A stretch of DNA of 31,235 bases from positions 1 to 31,235 of the forward strand of contig JBHGBM010000067.1 of the NCBI GenBank assembly GCA_041946965.1, read 5' to 3'. Within the stretch, counting starts at the first letter, position 1. Each line of letters opens with the position of its first letter. The notes under the pieces were generated by a model. The model had not been told where the DNA came from, did not search any database, and worked only from the letters and a program-made list of their open reading frames with translations. Position numbers and translations under genes: made by a program. This document shows, piece by piece, positions 8,601-17,580 of this stretch. The DNA is from JBHGBM01 sp041946965. Lineage in GTDB: Bacteria; Acidobacteriota; Terriglobia; Bryobacterales; Bryobacteraceae.

Positions 8601-9262
8601 ATGACGCGGAATTCCGACACCGCGTCCGCCGGCGGGATGTAGGCCACCGTGCCTGAACCGCCGCCCGTATTGGGCATGCCGTCGAGCAGAAACTCGTTTG
8701 TGCGGTTGTCCCGGCCGCCGTTCACCCGGATCTGCGATGTGGCGTTGATCGACCACATCAGCGCCACGTTCTGGTTCTGATCGAGCTGCATGACGCCCGG
8801 CGAGAGCAGCGCAAGCTGGTACGGGATTCGCGACATGACCGGCATCTCCGTCACCGCGGTGGGCTCGATCACCGTGCCGCCCGTAGCCGCATCGGTGTCC
8901 ACCAGCGGGGCTTCGCCTACGACCTCGATGCTCTCCGAGATGTCGCCGACCTCCAGCGAAATGTCGATCTGCTTGCTGTCGGCCACTTGCAGGGTGATGC
9001 CTTTTCGCTCCGACACCTTGAATCCGGCGGCCTGAACGGAAATCGTGTAAGGCCCGGGATTCAAAAAGCGCACCGTCCACAGGCCCTGCTCGTTGCTGAC
9101 CGCGTGAAACCGGACGCCGGCTTCATCCGATGTGACCGTGACGGAAGCCTTGGGGATCGCGGCCCCCTGCGCGTCCGTTACCCGTCCCAGAAGATTGGCG
9201 CGCGATTCCTGCGCCAGCGCGGCGGCCGCCGCGACCAGCGGCACGAGGAGAATCCTAAGCAT
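5612..9262 (-). CDS. Oar-like TonB-dependent receptor with carboxypeptidase-regulatory domain
   Basis: 1,216 residues, the usual size of the large acidobacterial Oar/CarboxypepD_reg family. A signal peptide (MLRILLVPLVAAAAALAQ) is followed at residues 24-105 by a carboxypeptidase-regulatory-like beta-sandwich (LLGRVTDAQGAAIPKASVTV, GPYTISVQAAGF). Next come a plug region (IEVVGEAPLVDTDAATGGTV, YQLALLSPGV, INGGRDNRTNEFLLDG-like segment near 180) and a long beta-barrel. The C-terminus has the phylum-typical FRGEFFNAFNHPRFPGP and ends in Phe, as outer-membrane barrels do. It should import a large or scarce substrate, probably an oligosaccharide or peptide, with energy from TonB. The substrate is not visible, and no SusD-like partner is encoded beside it. 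The start lies 9 nt after a TATACT hexamer inside a palindrome. Confidence 0.95.
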   Translation of the reverse strand: MLRILLVPLVAAAAALAQESRANLLGRVTDAQGAAIPKASVTVTSDEAGVRFHAVSNEQGLWTVRFLNPGPYTISVQAAGFKVSERKGITLQVADSKQIDISLEVGDISESIEVVGEAPLVDTDAATGGTVIEPTAVTEMPVMSRIPYQLALLSPGVMQLDQNQNVALMWSINATSQIRVNGGRDNRTNEFLLDGMPNTGGGSGTVAYIPPADAVSEFRVMSNAYDAQYGRQAGATINTTIKSGTNQFHANIYEFHRNHALNANQFQSNRAGQPRTPSHYNLYGATGGGPVYLPKLYDGRNRTFFFTAWEGIRNKDPHYSLRSVPTEQERAGDFTGSWFTQTIGSQQNRIPYTIFDPLTVDTRPVPNPTFGYRQPFPGNRIPANRLSPIAVNILKYVPLPNGPSLPTSNAASNFVPDTTRQAKMASVVTRLDQVWSANHKSFASLRWNEVNTYDNYDYDNEATGDYRQQVAKGIGVDHVWLLASSKVLNLRYNVTRFEAVHTTPGSDFDPRKLGFPDAFVGKMEKLSFPRITGLFGNIGQGWGDFTVTTHHNWNANLTHVRGKMTFHYGGEFRVIQEATASYGNQSGQFDFDNAWTRRRYDAGETGYGATMASFLLGLPSSGSFPRNANRFDSQRYLAVFFKDDWRATPRLTLNFGLRWDFQSPFVERFNRLTSVFDPTVLNPISDAAQASYSRVLDAVLKDRVRYPFGPQLAQLVPVSAFKIYGAQLFNGVGGQRRGVTANSYREWQPRVGFAWRATPKTVLRGGFGRFTAGTAVKGGQNGYSRSTTLITTRDSRLTAYDTLEQPFRDGILEPTGSSLGALTNLGQGVNWVHQAGRQPYSWQYSFFVQREYRGWLFETGYSASLAFDIATTLQQNDVTFEQWKMLREPRFDAAGKPLARPYLGDEQVPNPFLNLPGVTGSRATSQWITVYDLMRPLKVLGGQGRSDNPWGKTRYDSLQSKVQRRFSKGFSMLATWTFSKLIEDTLFWGVEVSGPVPEHTLGNEDRTHKLTIAPVWELPIGRQRAWGRSLPKVVDAVVGGWELSGQYIIQSGKPVVFSTNSFFDGQAFGLARNERTLAKWFETSHFVKFPNSQDNIAQYPAWTGVQNLPGASFKPSTSADPRNGVYADFGNYVRRYPTRWANVRESRVNELNFGLFKNFRIRERMKAQFRGEFFNAFNHPRFPGPTTDPGSSTFGRVGEYQQNLARVAQVALKISF

Positions 9263-9269
9263 GGCGAAA

Positions 9270-9282
9270 CGAGTATAACTCG
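9270..9282 (-). promoter_or_regulatory. Palindrome with -10 hexamer before the TonB receptor gene
   Basis: On the minus strand the sequence CGAGTTATACTCG is a perfect 5-bp inverted repeat (CGAGT/ACTCG) around TAT. It contains TATACT, a good -10 hexamer, 9 nt before the ATG at 9262. A repressor bound here would block the promoter directly. No -35 is recognisable. The candidate promoter is squeezed between the stop of the cysteine desulfurase gene and the receptor start. Confidence 0.4.
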
Positions 9283-9289
9283 CGTGCGC

Positions 9290-10399
9290 CTACCCGGCCA
9301 GCAGCGCCACCGCCTGCTCGATCTCCTCGCGCGTGGTGCCGCGCCCCAGGCTGAACCGGATCGCGCCCATGCCGGTCTCCCGCGGAACCCCCATGGCCTT
9401 CAGCACCGGGGAAAGCTCGACCGCGCCCGCATGACATGCCGAGCCCGTGGAGGCCGCGATTTCGGGCGCCCTGGCGAGAATTTCCGCGCCGGTCCTCCCC
9501 GGGAAACTCACGTTCAGCGTGTTCGGCAGGCGCTCCTCGGGGTGGCCGTTGAGCACCACTCCGAAGCGTTCCACCAGCAGCCTGTGGAAGTGGTCGCGCA
9601 GCTCACGCACGCCCGGCATCCCCACCCATCCTTCCGCCGTTTCGCACGCCTGCCCCAGCGCGATGTCGAGCAGCACGCTCTCCGTGCCGGCGCGCCGCCC
9701 CGCTTCGTGCCCCGCCCCGTGAACCAGCGGCTCCAGCTTCACGCCCTCGCGCACGTAAAGCGCGCCCACGCCCTTGGGCGCATAAAGCTTGTGCCCCGCC
9801 ACCGAGAGCAGGTCCGCGTGCAGCTCCCGCACGTTCACCGGGATCTTGCCCACCGATTGCGCCGCGTCTGTATGAAACAGCACGCCCCTCTCGCGCGCCA
9901 GCCGTCCGATGGCGGCCACCGGCTCGATGGCGCCGGTTTCGTTATTGGCGTGCATCACCGAGACCAGCACGGTTTGGGGCCGGATGGCGCGCCGCACATC
10001 GTCGGGATCCACCATGCCCGTGCCGTCCACCGGCAGATACGTCACGCGCGCACCCAGCCGCTCCAGGAATCGCAGCGGATTCAGCACCGCCGGATGCTCC
10101 ACCTGGCTGGTAATGAAATGCGGCGCGGGCTTGCCGCAGCCGAAGAACACGCCTTTAAGCGCGTGGTTGTTGGCCTCGCTTCCGCCGCTGGTGAAGACGA
10201 TCTCGCCGGGGTCGCAATCGAGCAGGCCCGCCACCTGCGCACGGGCCCGCTGGGTCATCTCACGCGCGGGAGCGCCGGCCCAATGCCCGCTCGAAGGGTT
10301 TCCGTACGGTCCCGCCAACGCGTTCCGTACCGCCGCGGCGACGTCCGGGTCCAGCGGAGTGCTGGCGTTGTAATCGAGATAGATCCGCGCGTGCGGCAC
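9290..10399 (-). CDS. Cysteine desulfurase, NifS/IscS family
   Basis: 369 residues of fold-type I PLP enzyme. It shows YLDYNASTPLDP at the N-terminus, TSGGSEANNHALKG (phosphate cup), EHPAVL (His102), FHTDAAQSVGKI (Asp178) and SVAGHKLYAPKG with the PLP lysine Lys204. The sulfur-carrying residue is Cys322 in STGSACHAGAVELSPVL. It removes sulfur from cysteine as an enzyme persulfide for Fe-S clusters, tRNA thiolation or cofactors. No isc, suf or tRNA-thiolase gene is adjacent, so the pathway is not shown. The start is a GTG at 10399 with only a weak purine stretch before it, 11 bp after the YXWGXW gene, so the two may be cotranscribed. A specific symbol (iscS or nifS) cannot be justified. Confidence 0.93.
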   Translation of the reverse strand: MPHARIYLDYNASTPLDPDVAAAVRNALAGPYGNPSSGHWAGAPAREMTQRARAQVAGLLDCDPGEIVFTSGGSEANNHALKGVFFGCGKPAPHFITSQVEHPAVLNPLRFLERLGARVTYLPVDGTGMVDPDDVRRAIRPQTVLVSVMHANNETGAIEPVAAIGRLARERGVLFHTDAAQSVGKIPVNVRELHADLLSVAGHKLYAPKGVGALYVREGVKLEPLVHGAGHEAGRRAGTESVLLDIALGQACETAEGWVGMPGVRELRDHFHRLLVERFGVVLNGHPEERLPNTLNVSFPGRTGAEILARAPEIAASTGSACHAGAVELSPVLKAMGVPRETGMGAIRFSLGRGTTREEIEQAVALLAG

Positions 10400-10410
10400 C
10401 TATTCTCATG

Positions 10411-10713
10411 TTAGCGCCAGTAGCCCGGAACCCAGACCCACCCGTGGTGGCGATGCGCCCAATAGCCCGCGGTCCAGCGGGCATTGCGGTGCGGCGGCCG
10501 CAGGTATTGACCCGGCACCCAGACCCAGCGGCCGCGCCAGGCCCAGTACCCGCCGGTCCAAACCATTCCCGGGCTCGGCGCCACCCGGCCGTACGCGGCG
10601 TACGGCGGGGGAGGCGGCGGAGGGATGCGGGAAACGTACCCGTAACGGTGGCCGGCGCAGGCTGAGGCAACCGCTCCGAGCGCCAAAACCGCGATCACGC
10701 CAAGACGTTTCAT
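10411..10713 (-). CDS. YXWGXW-repeat small exported protein
   Basis: 100 residues from the ATG at 10713, chosen because GGAGG lies 5 nt before it; an in-frame start at 10746 lacks such support. The N-terminus MKRLGVIAVLALGAVASAC is a signal peptide ending at a cysteine. It may be lipid-anchored, although the lipobox is imperfect. A PPPPPPP run follows, then two copies of a Trp/Tyr/Gly repeat: WTGGYWAWRGRWVWVPGQY and WTAGYWAHRHHGWVWVPGYW. These match the YXWGXW/BcpO-type repeat proteins common in Acidobacteria and Proteobacteria, whose function is unknown but which are expected at the cell envelope. It lies just upstream of the cysteine desulfurase gene on the same strand, with no functional link apparent. 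Confidence 0.85.
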   Translation of the reverse strand: MKRLGVIAVLALGAVASACAGHRYGYVSRIPPPPPPPYAAYGRVAPSPGMVWTGGYWAWRGRWVWVPGQYLRPPHRNARWTAGYWAHRHHGWVWVPGYWR

Positions 10714-10803
10714 GTGATCCTCCGTACAGGGAAACGCGCCCGGCATGCGGCGGGTTTCGACATGAATTCACATTAACGTGACTATGCGTTCATGCCCCCG
10801 GAG

Positions 10804-10812
10804 TGATATATT
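10804..10812 (+). promoter_or_regulatory. Extended -10 promoter element before VWFA gene
   Basis: TGATATATT is an extended -10 (TG, one base, TATATT). The expected transcription start near 10819 gives an 11-nt leader before the ATG at 10830. This argues against a GTG start at 10803, which would lie inside the promoter. The -35 region is poor, as is usual with an extended -10. Confidence 0.5.
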
Positions 10813-10829
10813 TCTGCTTGGGTGCAGAC

Positions 10830-11789
10830 ATGTCTGGCAAGCGAGGCCTGCTGGGGCTGGTGCTTCTGGCGGCCCTGGCGCCGGGTCAAAACGTCGAAAT
10901 CCCGCAGCGGCCCCGTCCGCCGCGCGCGGGGGAAGAACGGCCACGTCCGAATATCCGGGTGGATACAACTCTCGTACTGATCCCCGTCACCGTCACCGAC
11001 CCCATGAACCGCCCCGTCACGGGACTGGAGCGCGAGCACTTCAAGCTCTTCGAGGAAAAAACAGAGCAGGATATCTCGCATTTCGCCAGCGATGACGCTC
11101 CCCTCGCCGTGGGCCTGGTCTTCGACGTCAGCGGCAGCATGGGAGAGAAACTCCGCAAAGCGCGCCAGGCGGCGGCCGCCTTCTTCCGCACCGCGAATCC
11201 CGAGGACGAATTCTTCCTGGTGGAGTTCAACGACCGTCCCAAGCTCACCATGCCGCTCACCTCGAACATCGAGGAGATCCAGAACCGCCTCACCTTTTCG
11301 CAATCCAAAGGCCGCACGGCGCTGCTGGACGCCGTCTACATGGCGCTGCACGAGATGAAGAAATCGCAGAAGCCCCGCAAGGCGCTGCTCATCATCTCCG
11401 ACGGCGGCGACAACAGCAGCCGCTACACCGAGACGGAAGTCCGCACGCTAGTGCGCGAGAGCGATTCGCTCATCTACGGCATCGGGATCTTCGAGCCCAT
11501 GGGCTCCCGCGGCCGTTCCGCCGAGGAGCTCGCCGGCCCCGGCCTGCTCAGCAACATCGCCGAGCAGACCGGCGGCCGCGCCTACGCGGTGGAGAACATC
11601 AACGAGCTGCCCGACATGGCCGCCAAGATCGGCATCGAGCTGCGCAACCGCTACATCCTCGGCTACACCCCGAAGAACCAGCAGCGCGACGGCAAGTACC
11701 GCCGCGTGCAAGTCAAGCTGAACCAGCCGCGCGGATTGCCGCAATTGCGCGCCATCTGGCGGCTGGGTTATTACGCGCCGGTCGAGTAA
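10830..11789 (+). CDS. VWFA-related acidobacterial secreted protein
   Basis: 319 residues from the ATG at 10830; a GTG at 10803 is in frame but overlaps a good promoter. A signal peptide (MSGKRGLLGLVLLAALAPGQ) leads to a short beta domain (RVDTTLVLIPVTVTD, GLEREHFKLFEE) and a von Willebrand factor A domain. Its metal site DVSGS is intact (Asp99, Ser101, Ser103), as are GRTALLDAVY and IISDGGDNSS. The C-terminal NRYILGYTP segment is characteristic of the VWFA-related family abundant in Acidobacteria. Members are thought to mediate protein-protein contacts outside the cytoplasm; no partner is known. It is a lone plus-strand gene, ending only 3 bp from the convergent triosephosphate isomerase gene. 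Confidence 0.92.
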   Translation: MSGKRGLLGLVLLAALAPGQNVEIPQRPRPPRAGEERPRPNIRVDTTLVLIPVTVTDPMNRPVTGLEREHFKLFEEKTEQDISHFASDDAPLAVGLVFDVSGSMGEKLRKARQAAAAFFRTANPEDEFFLVEFNDRPKLTMPLTSNIEEIQNRLTFSQSKGRTALLDAVYMALHEMKKSQKPRKALLIISDGGDNSSRYTETEVRTLVRESDSLIYGIGIFEPMGSRGRSAEELAGPGLLSNIAEQTGGRAYAVENINELPDMAAKIGIELRNRYILGYTPKNQQRDGKYRRVQVKLNQPRGLPQLRAIWRLGYYAPVE

Positions 11790-11792
11790 GAC

Positions 11793-12538
<746 letters not shown>

Positions 12539-12542
<4 letters not shown>

Positions 12543-13714
12543 AGTATTTGCGCTAAAAAGCTGTTTCCTTTCGGGATGCGCGCGCCGAAATTCTCGGCCG
12601 CGGTCTGCCCCACGTCGGAGAGCGTGGAACGCGTGCCCAGGTTGGTGCCGCGCCGCCCGCCCGCCGCCACGAGCGGCACATACTCCCGGCTGTGATCCGT
12701 GGATTCCGTCGTCGGGTCGCAGCCGTGGTCCGCCGTCAGCAGCAGCAGGTCGCCCGGCCGCATGGCCTCCAGGCACCGCGGCAGCCAGACGTCGAACTGC
12801 TCGAGCGCGGCGGCGTAGCCCTCCACGTCGTTGCGGTGCCCGTATAGCATATCGAAGTCCACCAGGTTGACGAAGATCAGGCCCTCGGGCGCCGCCGACA
12901 TGGCTTCCAGGGTCTTCGCCATGCCGTCCGCGTTGTTCTTCGTCTTGTACGCCGCGGTGATGCCGCGCCCCAAAAATACGTCGTAGATCTTCCCCACGCT
13001 GGCGACCGGCACGCCGCGCCCGGCGAGCGCGTCGAGCAGCATGCCCTCGGGCGGCGGCACCGCGAAATCGTGGCGGTTCTCCGTCCGGGTGAACGCGCCG
13101 GGGCGGCCCACGAACGGCCGCGCGATTACGCGCCCCACCTCGTGCGGCCCGCGCAAAATCTCGCGCGCGATTTCGCACATGCGGTACAACTCCGCGACGG
13201 GGATCACCTCCTCGTGCGCCGCGATCTGGAACACGCTGTCCGCCGACGTGTACACGATCGGCGAGCCCGTCCTGATGTGCTCCTCGCCCAGTTCCTCGAT
13301 AATCTGTGTGCCGGAAGCGGGACGGTTGCCCAGCGTGCGCCGCCCGGTGCGCCGCTCGAACTCGTCCATGATCTCGCGCGGAAACCCGCTCCCGTACAGC
13401 GGAAAAGGACGCTCCAGGTGGATCCCCACCATCTCCCAATGCCCCGTGGTCGTGTCTTTTCCAGGGGAAGCCGGCGCGCACCTTCCGAACGAGCCGCCCG
13501 GTTCGGCTGCCGCCGGTATGCCTTCCATCGGACGGATGTTCCCCAGCCCCAAAGCGCACAGGTTCGGCAGCGCCAGCGGACGCACGCGCGCGATGTTGCC
13601 CAGGGTGTCGCTGCCCGCGTCGCCGTATGCGGCTGCGTCGGGCGTTTCACCGATTCCCACACTGTCGAGGACGATCAGGATGATGCGGCGGAACACTAAA
13701 CTCGAATGTAGCAC
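12539..13714 (-). CDS. deoB: Phosphopentomutase
   Basis: 391 residues, alkaline-phosphatase superfamily. It converts (deoxy)ribose 1-phosphate to the 5-phosphate in nucleoside breakdown. Visible metal and catalytic motifs are ILIVLDSVGIGETPDA (Asp17), KDTTTGHWEM near residue 90 (phosphorylated Thr region), FVNLVDFDMLYGHRND, TADHGCDPT and STDHSREYVPL. The annotated ATG at 13714 gives MLHSSL before the conserved start of the fold. A GTG at 13696 (VFRRIILIV) is an equally possible start, as most DeoB proteins begin only a few residues before ILIVLDS. The gene is coupled to tpiA by a 4-bp overlap. Together they feed pentose carbon from nucleosides towards triose phosphates, an economical pairing, although the intermediate aldolase (DeoC) is not in view. 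Confidence 0.96.
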
Positions 13715-13733
13715 ACGGGTTCCGCCGGACCCG

Positions 13734-14789
13734 TCAGCGGGCGCGGCGGCGGATCAGGAGGAAGGCCACGCACAAACCCAGCGCGCACAACCCGATCGTG
13801 CCGGGCTCCGGAATCGCCATGTCCCAGCCGATCACGTCCATGGCGCGCAGGTCCGTGGCCGAGATCTGCAAGAGTTCCCCGGGGGCCGAAGTGGGGTCCA
13901 TGACGCCGATGCCCAGGTTGTCCTTCCAATGGCTCGGCTGGCGCCCGTCGCCGTGATACGTGCCGGTGGCGAACTGCGCCAGCGCCGTCGCCCCGCCGTC
14001 GAGGGAAAAGTACTTGGCCCGCGCGTCGGCGCTCCAGTCCAGGGCGGCCAGGGCATAGCTCGAGCTCGAATACCGGAACAGGTCGAGCGCGCTGAAGAGC
14101 ATGGATCCCTCGTGCGGTGCCGTTCCGGTGCGCGCCGCCCACGAGTCCAGCGTGTTCACGCCGCTCAGAAACCCCAGCACGTGCCCGATCTCGTGCGTCG
14201 CCACCCCCACGAAGTCGTAAGCGCCCGGGGTGATGCCGTTGCTCGGATCGAAATCGAAAGCGAAATCGCTGTTGAATGTGATGCTGCCGTCGTCGCCGGC
14301 CCCCACCGTGAACCCCATCGCCGCTGCCTGGGCGCGCGCCATCAGAATGTAATTGTTGTTGATGTAGCGGTTCGGGTCCGGGTCGCCGCCGTTGTCGTCC
14401 AGATAGGGAGTGGCGCTGCCGCTGCCGTTCGGGTTCTCCACCGTCAGGTTCATCATGGCCTGCACGGAGGAGCCGCTTTGCAGGTGTCCCGTCGCCGCCG
14501 CGTCGTCCCGGGACTTGGCATCCCACCCCAGCGCCGCGCGCACGTTGCCGTAACTGCTGTACACCCCGGTAGTGCTGGCCTGCCCGAGGATCGAACCCCC
14601 CAGCGGCTCGAACCCGATATTCACCCGCACCGTGACGCTATCGGCCAGCAGCGCCGACCACCGCGCCGCCGCGGCCGTAAACCCGGCGATCGCCTGGCCC
14701 GGCATCCCCGCCGCGGGCGCCAGGTCGAAAACCGGATTGGCAAACGCCCCCGAAACCAGCAGGGCGATTCCCATAATCACCCGCACCAC
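13734..14789 (-). CDS. PEP-CTERM-anchored putative zinc metalloprotease
   Basis: 351 residues from a GTG at 14789, chosen because it lies 6 nt after a TATACT hexamer and gives a proper signal peptide (MVRVIMGIALLVSGAFA). An ATG five codons later (14774) and an upstream ATG at 14858 are alternatives. The catalytic motif VATHEIGHVLGF (zinc His199 and His203, Glu200) is of the HExxH type. The third metzincin ligand after the Gly is Ser here rather than His, so the third metal ligand is unclear. A C-terminal PEP-CTERM sorting signal is present: IPEPGTIGLCALG, a hydrophobic helix and RRRAR. Such proteins are processed by an exosortase at the inner membrane and passed to the surface or matrix. It resembles the NF038122-type PEP-CTERM metalloproteases. 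It precedes deoB by 19 bp, but a functional link is unlikely. Confidence 0.88.
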   Translation of the reverse strand: MVRVIMGIALLVSGAFANPVFDLAPAAGMPGQAIAGFTAAAARWSALLADSVTVRVNIGFEPLGGSILGQASTTGVYSSYGNVRAALGWDAKSRDDAAATGHLQSGSSVQAMMNLTVENPNGSGSATPYLDDNGGDPDPNRYINNNYILMARAQAAAMGFTVGAGDDGSITFNSDFAFDFDPSNGITPGAYDFVGVATHEIGHVLGFLSGVNTLDSWAARTGTAPHEGSMLFSALDLFRYSSSSYALAALDWSADARAKYFSLDGGATALAQFATGTYHGDGRQPSHWKDNLGIGVMDPTSAPGELLQISATDLRAMDVIGWDMAIPEPGTIGLCALGLCVAFLLIRRRAR

Positions 14790-14795
14790 TCGGGC

Positions 14796-14825
14796 AGTAT
14801 ACCTTATGTTCGCCAGTGACTTGAA
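14796..14825 (-). promoter_or_regulatory. Candidate promoter of PEP-CTERM metalloprotease gene
   Basis: On the minus strand TTCAAG (14820-14825) and TATACT (14796-14801) are separated by 18 bp. The -10 matches consensus at five of six positions; the -35 is weak. The start codon GTG follows 6 nt later, so the transcript would be leaderless or nearly so. Confidence 0.45.
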
Positions 14826-14861
14826 GGTTTGCCGTACGAGCGCGGCCACCGCAGCCACGCC

Positions 14862-17537
14862 TTACCCCGTGGTCTTCAACCCACCGGCGATGGCGTTCAC
14901 CGTCACCAACAGCGCGTCCAGCAGGCGCTCCTCGCCCCTCTCGCGCCATTCCCGCAGCAGCGCGATCTGCTCGCGATGCAACCGCAGCAGGGCCGTGCGG
15001 CGGAGGGCGACGGCTTTCACCAGCCGCGGGCGGTGCTCCTCGATCGCGCTCCCGAACAGATCGCCCAGCATGCGGAGCGTTCGCCCGTGCTCGTCGAGAA
15101 TCCGCTCCAGCACCCGCTCCCGCACTTCGCGGTCTTCCACCAGTTCGGCGTACTCCCGCATCATCTCCGGCGAAGCCGCGTACACGCTGAACTCCACGTT
15201 GTGCAGCAGGTAGGAAAGGAACGGCCAGTTGCGCGCGCCGTCCCGCAGCGTTTCCCATGAGTCCCGCGCGGCCTCAAACGCCGAGCCGACGCCGTACCAC
15301 CCCGGCAGGTTGAACCGCGCCTGGCTCCAACTGAACACCCACGGGATCGCGCGCAGGTCCTCGACCGTGTGTCTGCCGCCGCGGCGCGCCGGGCGCGATC
15401 CGATGTGGCTCGCCTCGATCACGTCGATGGGCGTGGCCTGGGAAAAGAACTCCACGAAACCCGGGCTCTCCACCAGCGCGCGGTAGGCTTCGCGGCTGGC
15501 CTGCGCCACGCTTTCGAATACCGCCTCGGCGGGATGCTCGGCGCCCGCGGGACGCCCGTGCTCGAGCGTCCACCGCGTGACTCCGGCCAGAAGCTGCTCC
15601 AGGTTGTGCGACGCCGTCACCAGATTGGCGTACTTCTGCGAGATCACCTCGCCCTGTTCGGTCACCCGCATCTCGCCCTGCAACGTGCCCGCCCCGAGCG
15701 ATTCCAGGAACACGTGCGTGGGCCCGGCGCCGCGCCCTATGGTCCCGCCGCGGCCATGGAAGAAGCGCACCTCCACGCCGGCCTCGCGCGCCACCTCTGC
15801 GATCTGCTTCTGGGCCTTGCGCAGGAACCAGTGGCTCGCCAGGAAACCGCCGTCCTTGTTGCTGTCGCTGTAGCCGATCATGACTTCCTGAAGCGGACGC
15901 TCGCGCCCGTCGCGCCGCGCCAGGTGCGCCAGCGTGCGGATCGTCATGGGGTGGCGTAGAAACTCCCCGAGCACGCGCGGGCCGCTCTCCAGGTCGTCGA
16001 TGGTCTCGAACAGCGGAGTGACGGGCAGATCGCACACCAGCCCCTCGGGACTCGCGTATACCAGTCCCGCCTCGCGCGCCAGGAGAAAGACGTTCAGCAG
16101 GTCCGACGCCCGGTGGGTCATGCTCACCACCAGCGATCCGGCGGCGCCGTGGCCGTGCCGCGAGATCCATTCGCGCAGCATGCGCAGCACGCCGACGCTG
16201 GCGGCGGCCTCTTCCGGCAGCTCCGCCGTGGGCACGGCGAACGGGCGTGGCGAAGCCAACTCGGCATCCACCAGCGCGCGGCGGCGGGCCTCGGGCCACT
16301 CGCCGAAGCCCTTGCCCTCCAGGCCCGCCACGGCGAGCAACTGCGAAATCGCGCGGTCGTGGTAGGCGCTGTTCTGCCTGATGTCGAGCGCCGCCGCGTG
16401 AAAGCCGTAGGCCCGCGCGATGCGCTCCACCGGAGCCACCTCCCTGCGCGCCACGCGCCCGGCGCCGATCTCGGCAAGCGACGCCGAAAGCAGGGTCAGG
16501 TCGCTGTGCAACTCGCCGGGACGGCGGTAATGCGGAAGCCACAAGACCATCAGTTCCGCCATTTGCCGCCAGGGCTCGCCCGCGTACAACTCCAGAACGG
16601 CGCGGCCCCCCTCGCCCAGCATGCCCGCGTACCGCGCGATGCGCTCTTCCAACGCACGCGGCGGCGGGTGCAACACTGCCGCAATGCTCAGGCGCCCGGC
16701 CAGTTCCAGCAGTTCGGACCGCAGCACCGCCAGAGCCGCTTCGCGCAGCGCCTCCAGCGCCCGGCGCGTCACTTCCGTGGTGACGAACGGGTGGCCGTCT
16801 CGGTCGCCCCCCACCCAGCTCCCGAAGGTGAGGCGCGGCTCGCCCGGCGGCTCGCTGCCCGGGAACGCCCATTCCCACGAGAGCCGGAAGCGGTCCGAAA
16901 GCAGTTTCAGCACCCCGGGAAAAACGTGCATGAGGTAGTGCAGCGTGTTGCGCACTTCCGAATCGACGCCGGGCCGCTCCAGTAAAATCTCCCCGGTGCG
17001 CCAGAGCCGTTCCAGCGCGGTCTCCATCCTCTGCCGCAGCGCCTCGCGCTCCATGGGACTGCGGGCGGGATTCTCGCGTTCCACCAGCATCAGGTACAGC
17101 TCGCGATGGCGCTCGAGCACGGAGCCGCGCTTGGCCTCCGTGGGATGCGCTGTCAGCACGGGCTGAACGTGAATGCGGCCGAGCGCGGCCCGCACGTCCG
17201 CCTCGGTGAACCCGGCCTCACGGAGCAGGTGCAGATGATACGGCCAAGCGCCCGGCTCCGCGGCGGGTCCATCCACCGTGGCCCGCGTGCGCCGCACCTG
17301 GTTGGCCGTGTTCTCCTCGGCCATGTTGAGGATCTGGAAGGCGAGCGAGAGCGCCTGCGATCCGCCGCGCGCCAGGCGCTCGCCGGGCGCGGGGTCCCGG
17401 TCGAAGGCGCTTTCCACCAGGGCCGCCAGCCCGGATTCGCCGATTCCCTCCAGCATCGCCTGAAGGCGCCACAACAGGAAGCGGAAGTCCTCCTCCCACT
17501 TCTTCAGTTCCAGCGGCAGCAGCGAAGTCCGGGTCAA
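14862..17537 (-). CDS. ppc: Phosphoenolpyruvate carboxylase
   Basis: 891 residues, a normal bacterial length. It fixes bicarbonate onto PEP to give oxaloacetate, refilling the TCA cycle. Signature motifs are present and intact: VLTAHPTEAKR with the catalytic His131, FGSWVGGDRDGHPFVT, GYSDSNKDGGFLASHW, FFHGRGGTIGRGAGPTH, SHIGSRPARR and IPWVFSWSQARFNLPGWYG. The protein ends in INAIAGG-like VNAIAGGLKTTG, the conserved C-terminus of the family. The frame opens with TTG at 17537 just after a stop, and the first in-frame ATG lies 27 codons later, inside conserved sequence, so TTG is the likely start. Only 43 bp separate it from the UspA-like gene upstream, so it may be read from that gene's iteron-type promoter. 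Confidence 0.96.
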   Translation of the reverse strand: MTRTSLLPLELKKWEEDFRFLLWRLQAMLEGIGESGLAALVESAFDRDPAPGERLARGGSQALSLAFQILNMAEENTANQVRRTRATVDGPAAEPGAWPYHLHLLREAGFTEADVRAALGRIHVQPVLTAHPTEAKRGSVLERHRELYLMLVERENPARSPMEREALRQRMETALERLWRTGEILLERPGVDSEVRNTLHYLMHVFPGVLKLLSDRFRLSWEWAFPGSEPPGEPRLTFGSWVGGDRDGHPFVTTEVTRRALEALREAALAVLRSELLELAGRLSIAAVLHPPPRALEERIARYAGMLGEGGRAVLELYAGEPWRQMAELMVLWLPHYRRPGELHSDLTLLSASLAEIGAGRVARREVAPVERIARAYGFHAAALDIRQNSAYHDRAISQLLAVAGLEGKGFGEWPEARRRALVDAELASPRPFAVPTAELPEEAAASVGVLRMLREWISRHGHGAAGSLVVSMTHRASDLLNVFLLAREAGLVYASPEGLVCDLPVTPLFETIDDLESGPRVLGEFLRHPMTIRTLAHLARRDGRERPLQEVMIGYSDSNKDGGFLASHWFLRKAQKQIAEVAREAGVEVRFFHGRGGTIGRGAGPTHVFLESLGAGTLQGEMRVTEQGEVISQKYANLVTASHNLEQLLAGVTRWTLEHGRPAGAEHPAEAVFESVAQASREAYRALVESPGFVEFFSQATPIDVIEASHIGSRPARRGGRHTVEDLRAIPWVFSWSQARFNLPGWYGVGSAFEAARDSWETLRDGARNWPFLSYLLHNVEFSVYAASPEMMREYAELVEDREVRERVLERILDEHGRTLRMLGDLFGSAIEEHRPRLVKAVALRRTALLRLHREQIALLREWRERGEERLLDALLVTVNAIAGGLKTTG

Positions 17538-17580
17538 ATCTCAGTTTTGCACGGCGGCGCCGGGACGGCGATTCACCCTC

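Noticed and set aside
12543..13559. Apparent 588-residue fusion ending in triosephosphate isomerase
   Set aside because: The N-terminal 339 residues are out-of-frame translation of deoB; isomerase similarity starts exactly at the ATGA overlap.
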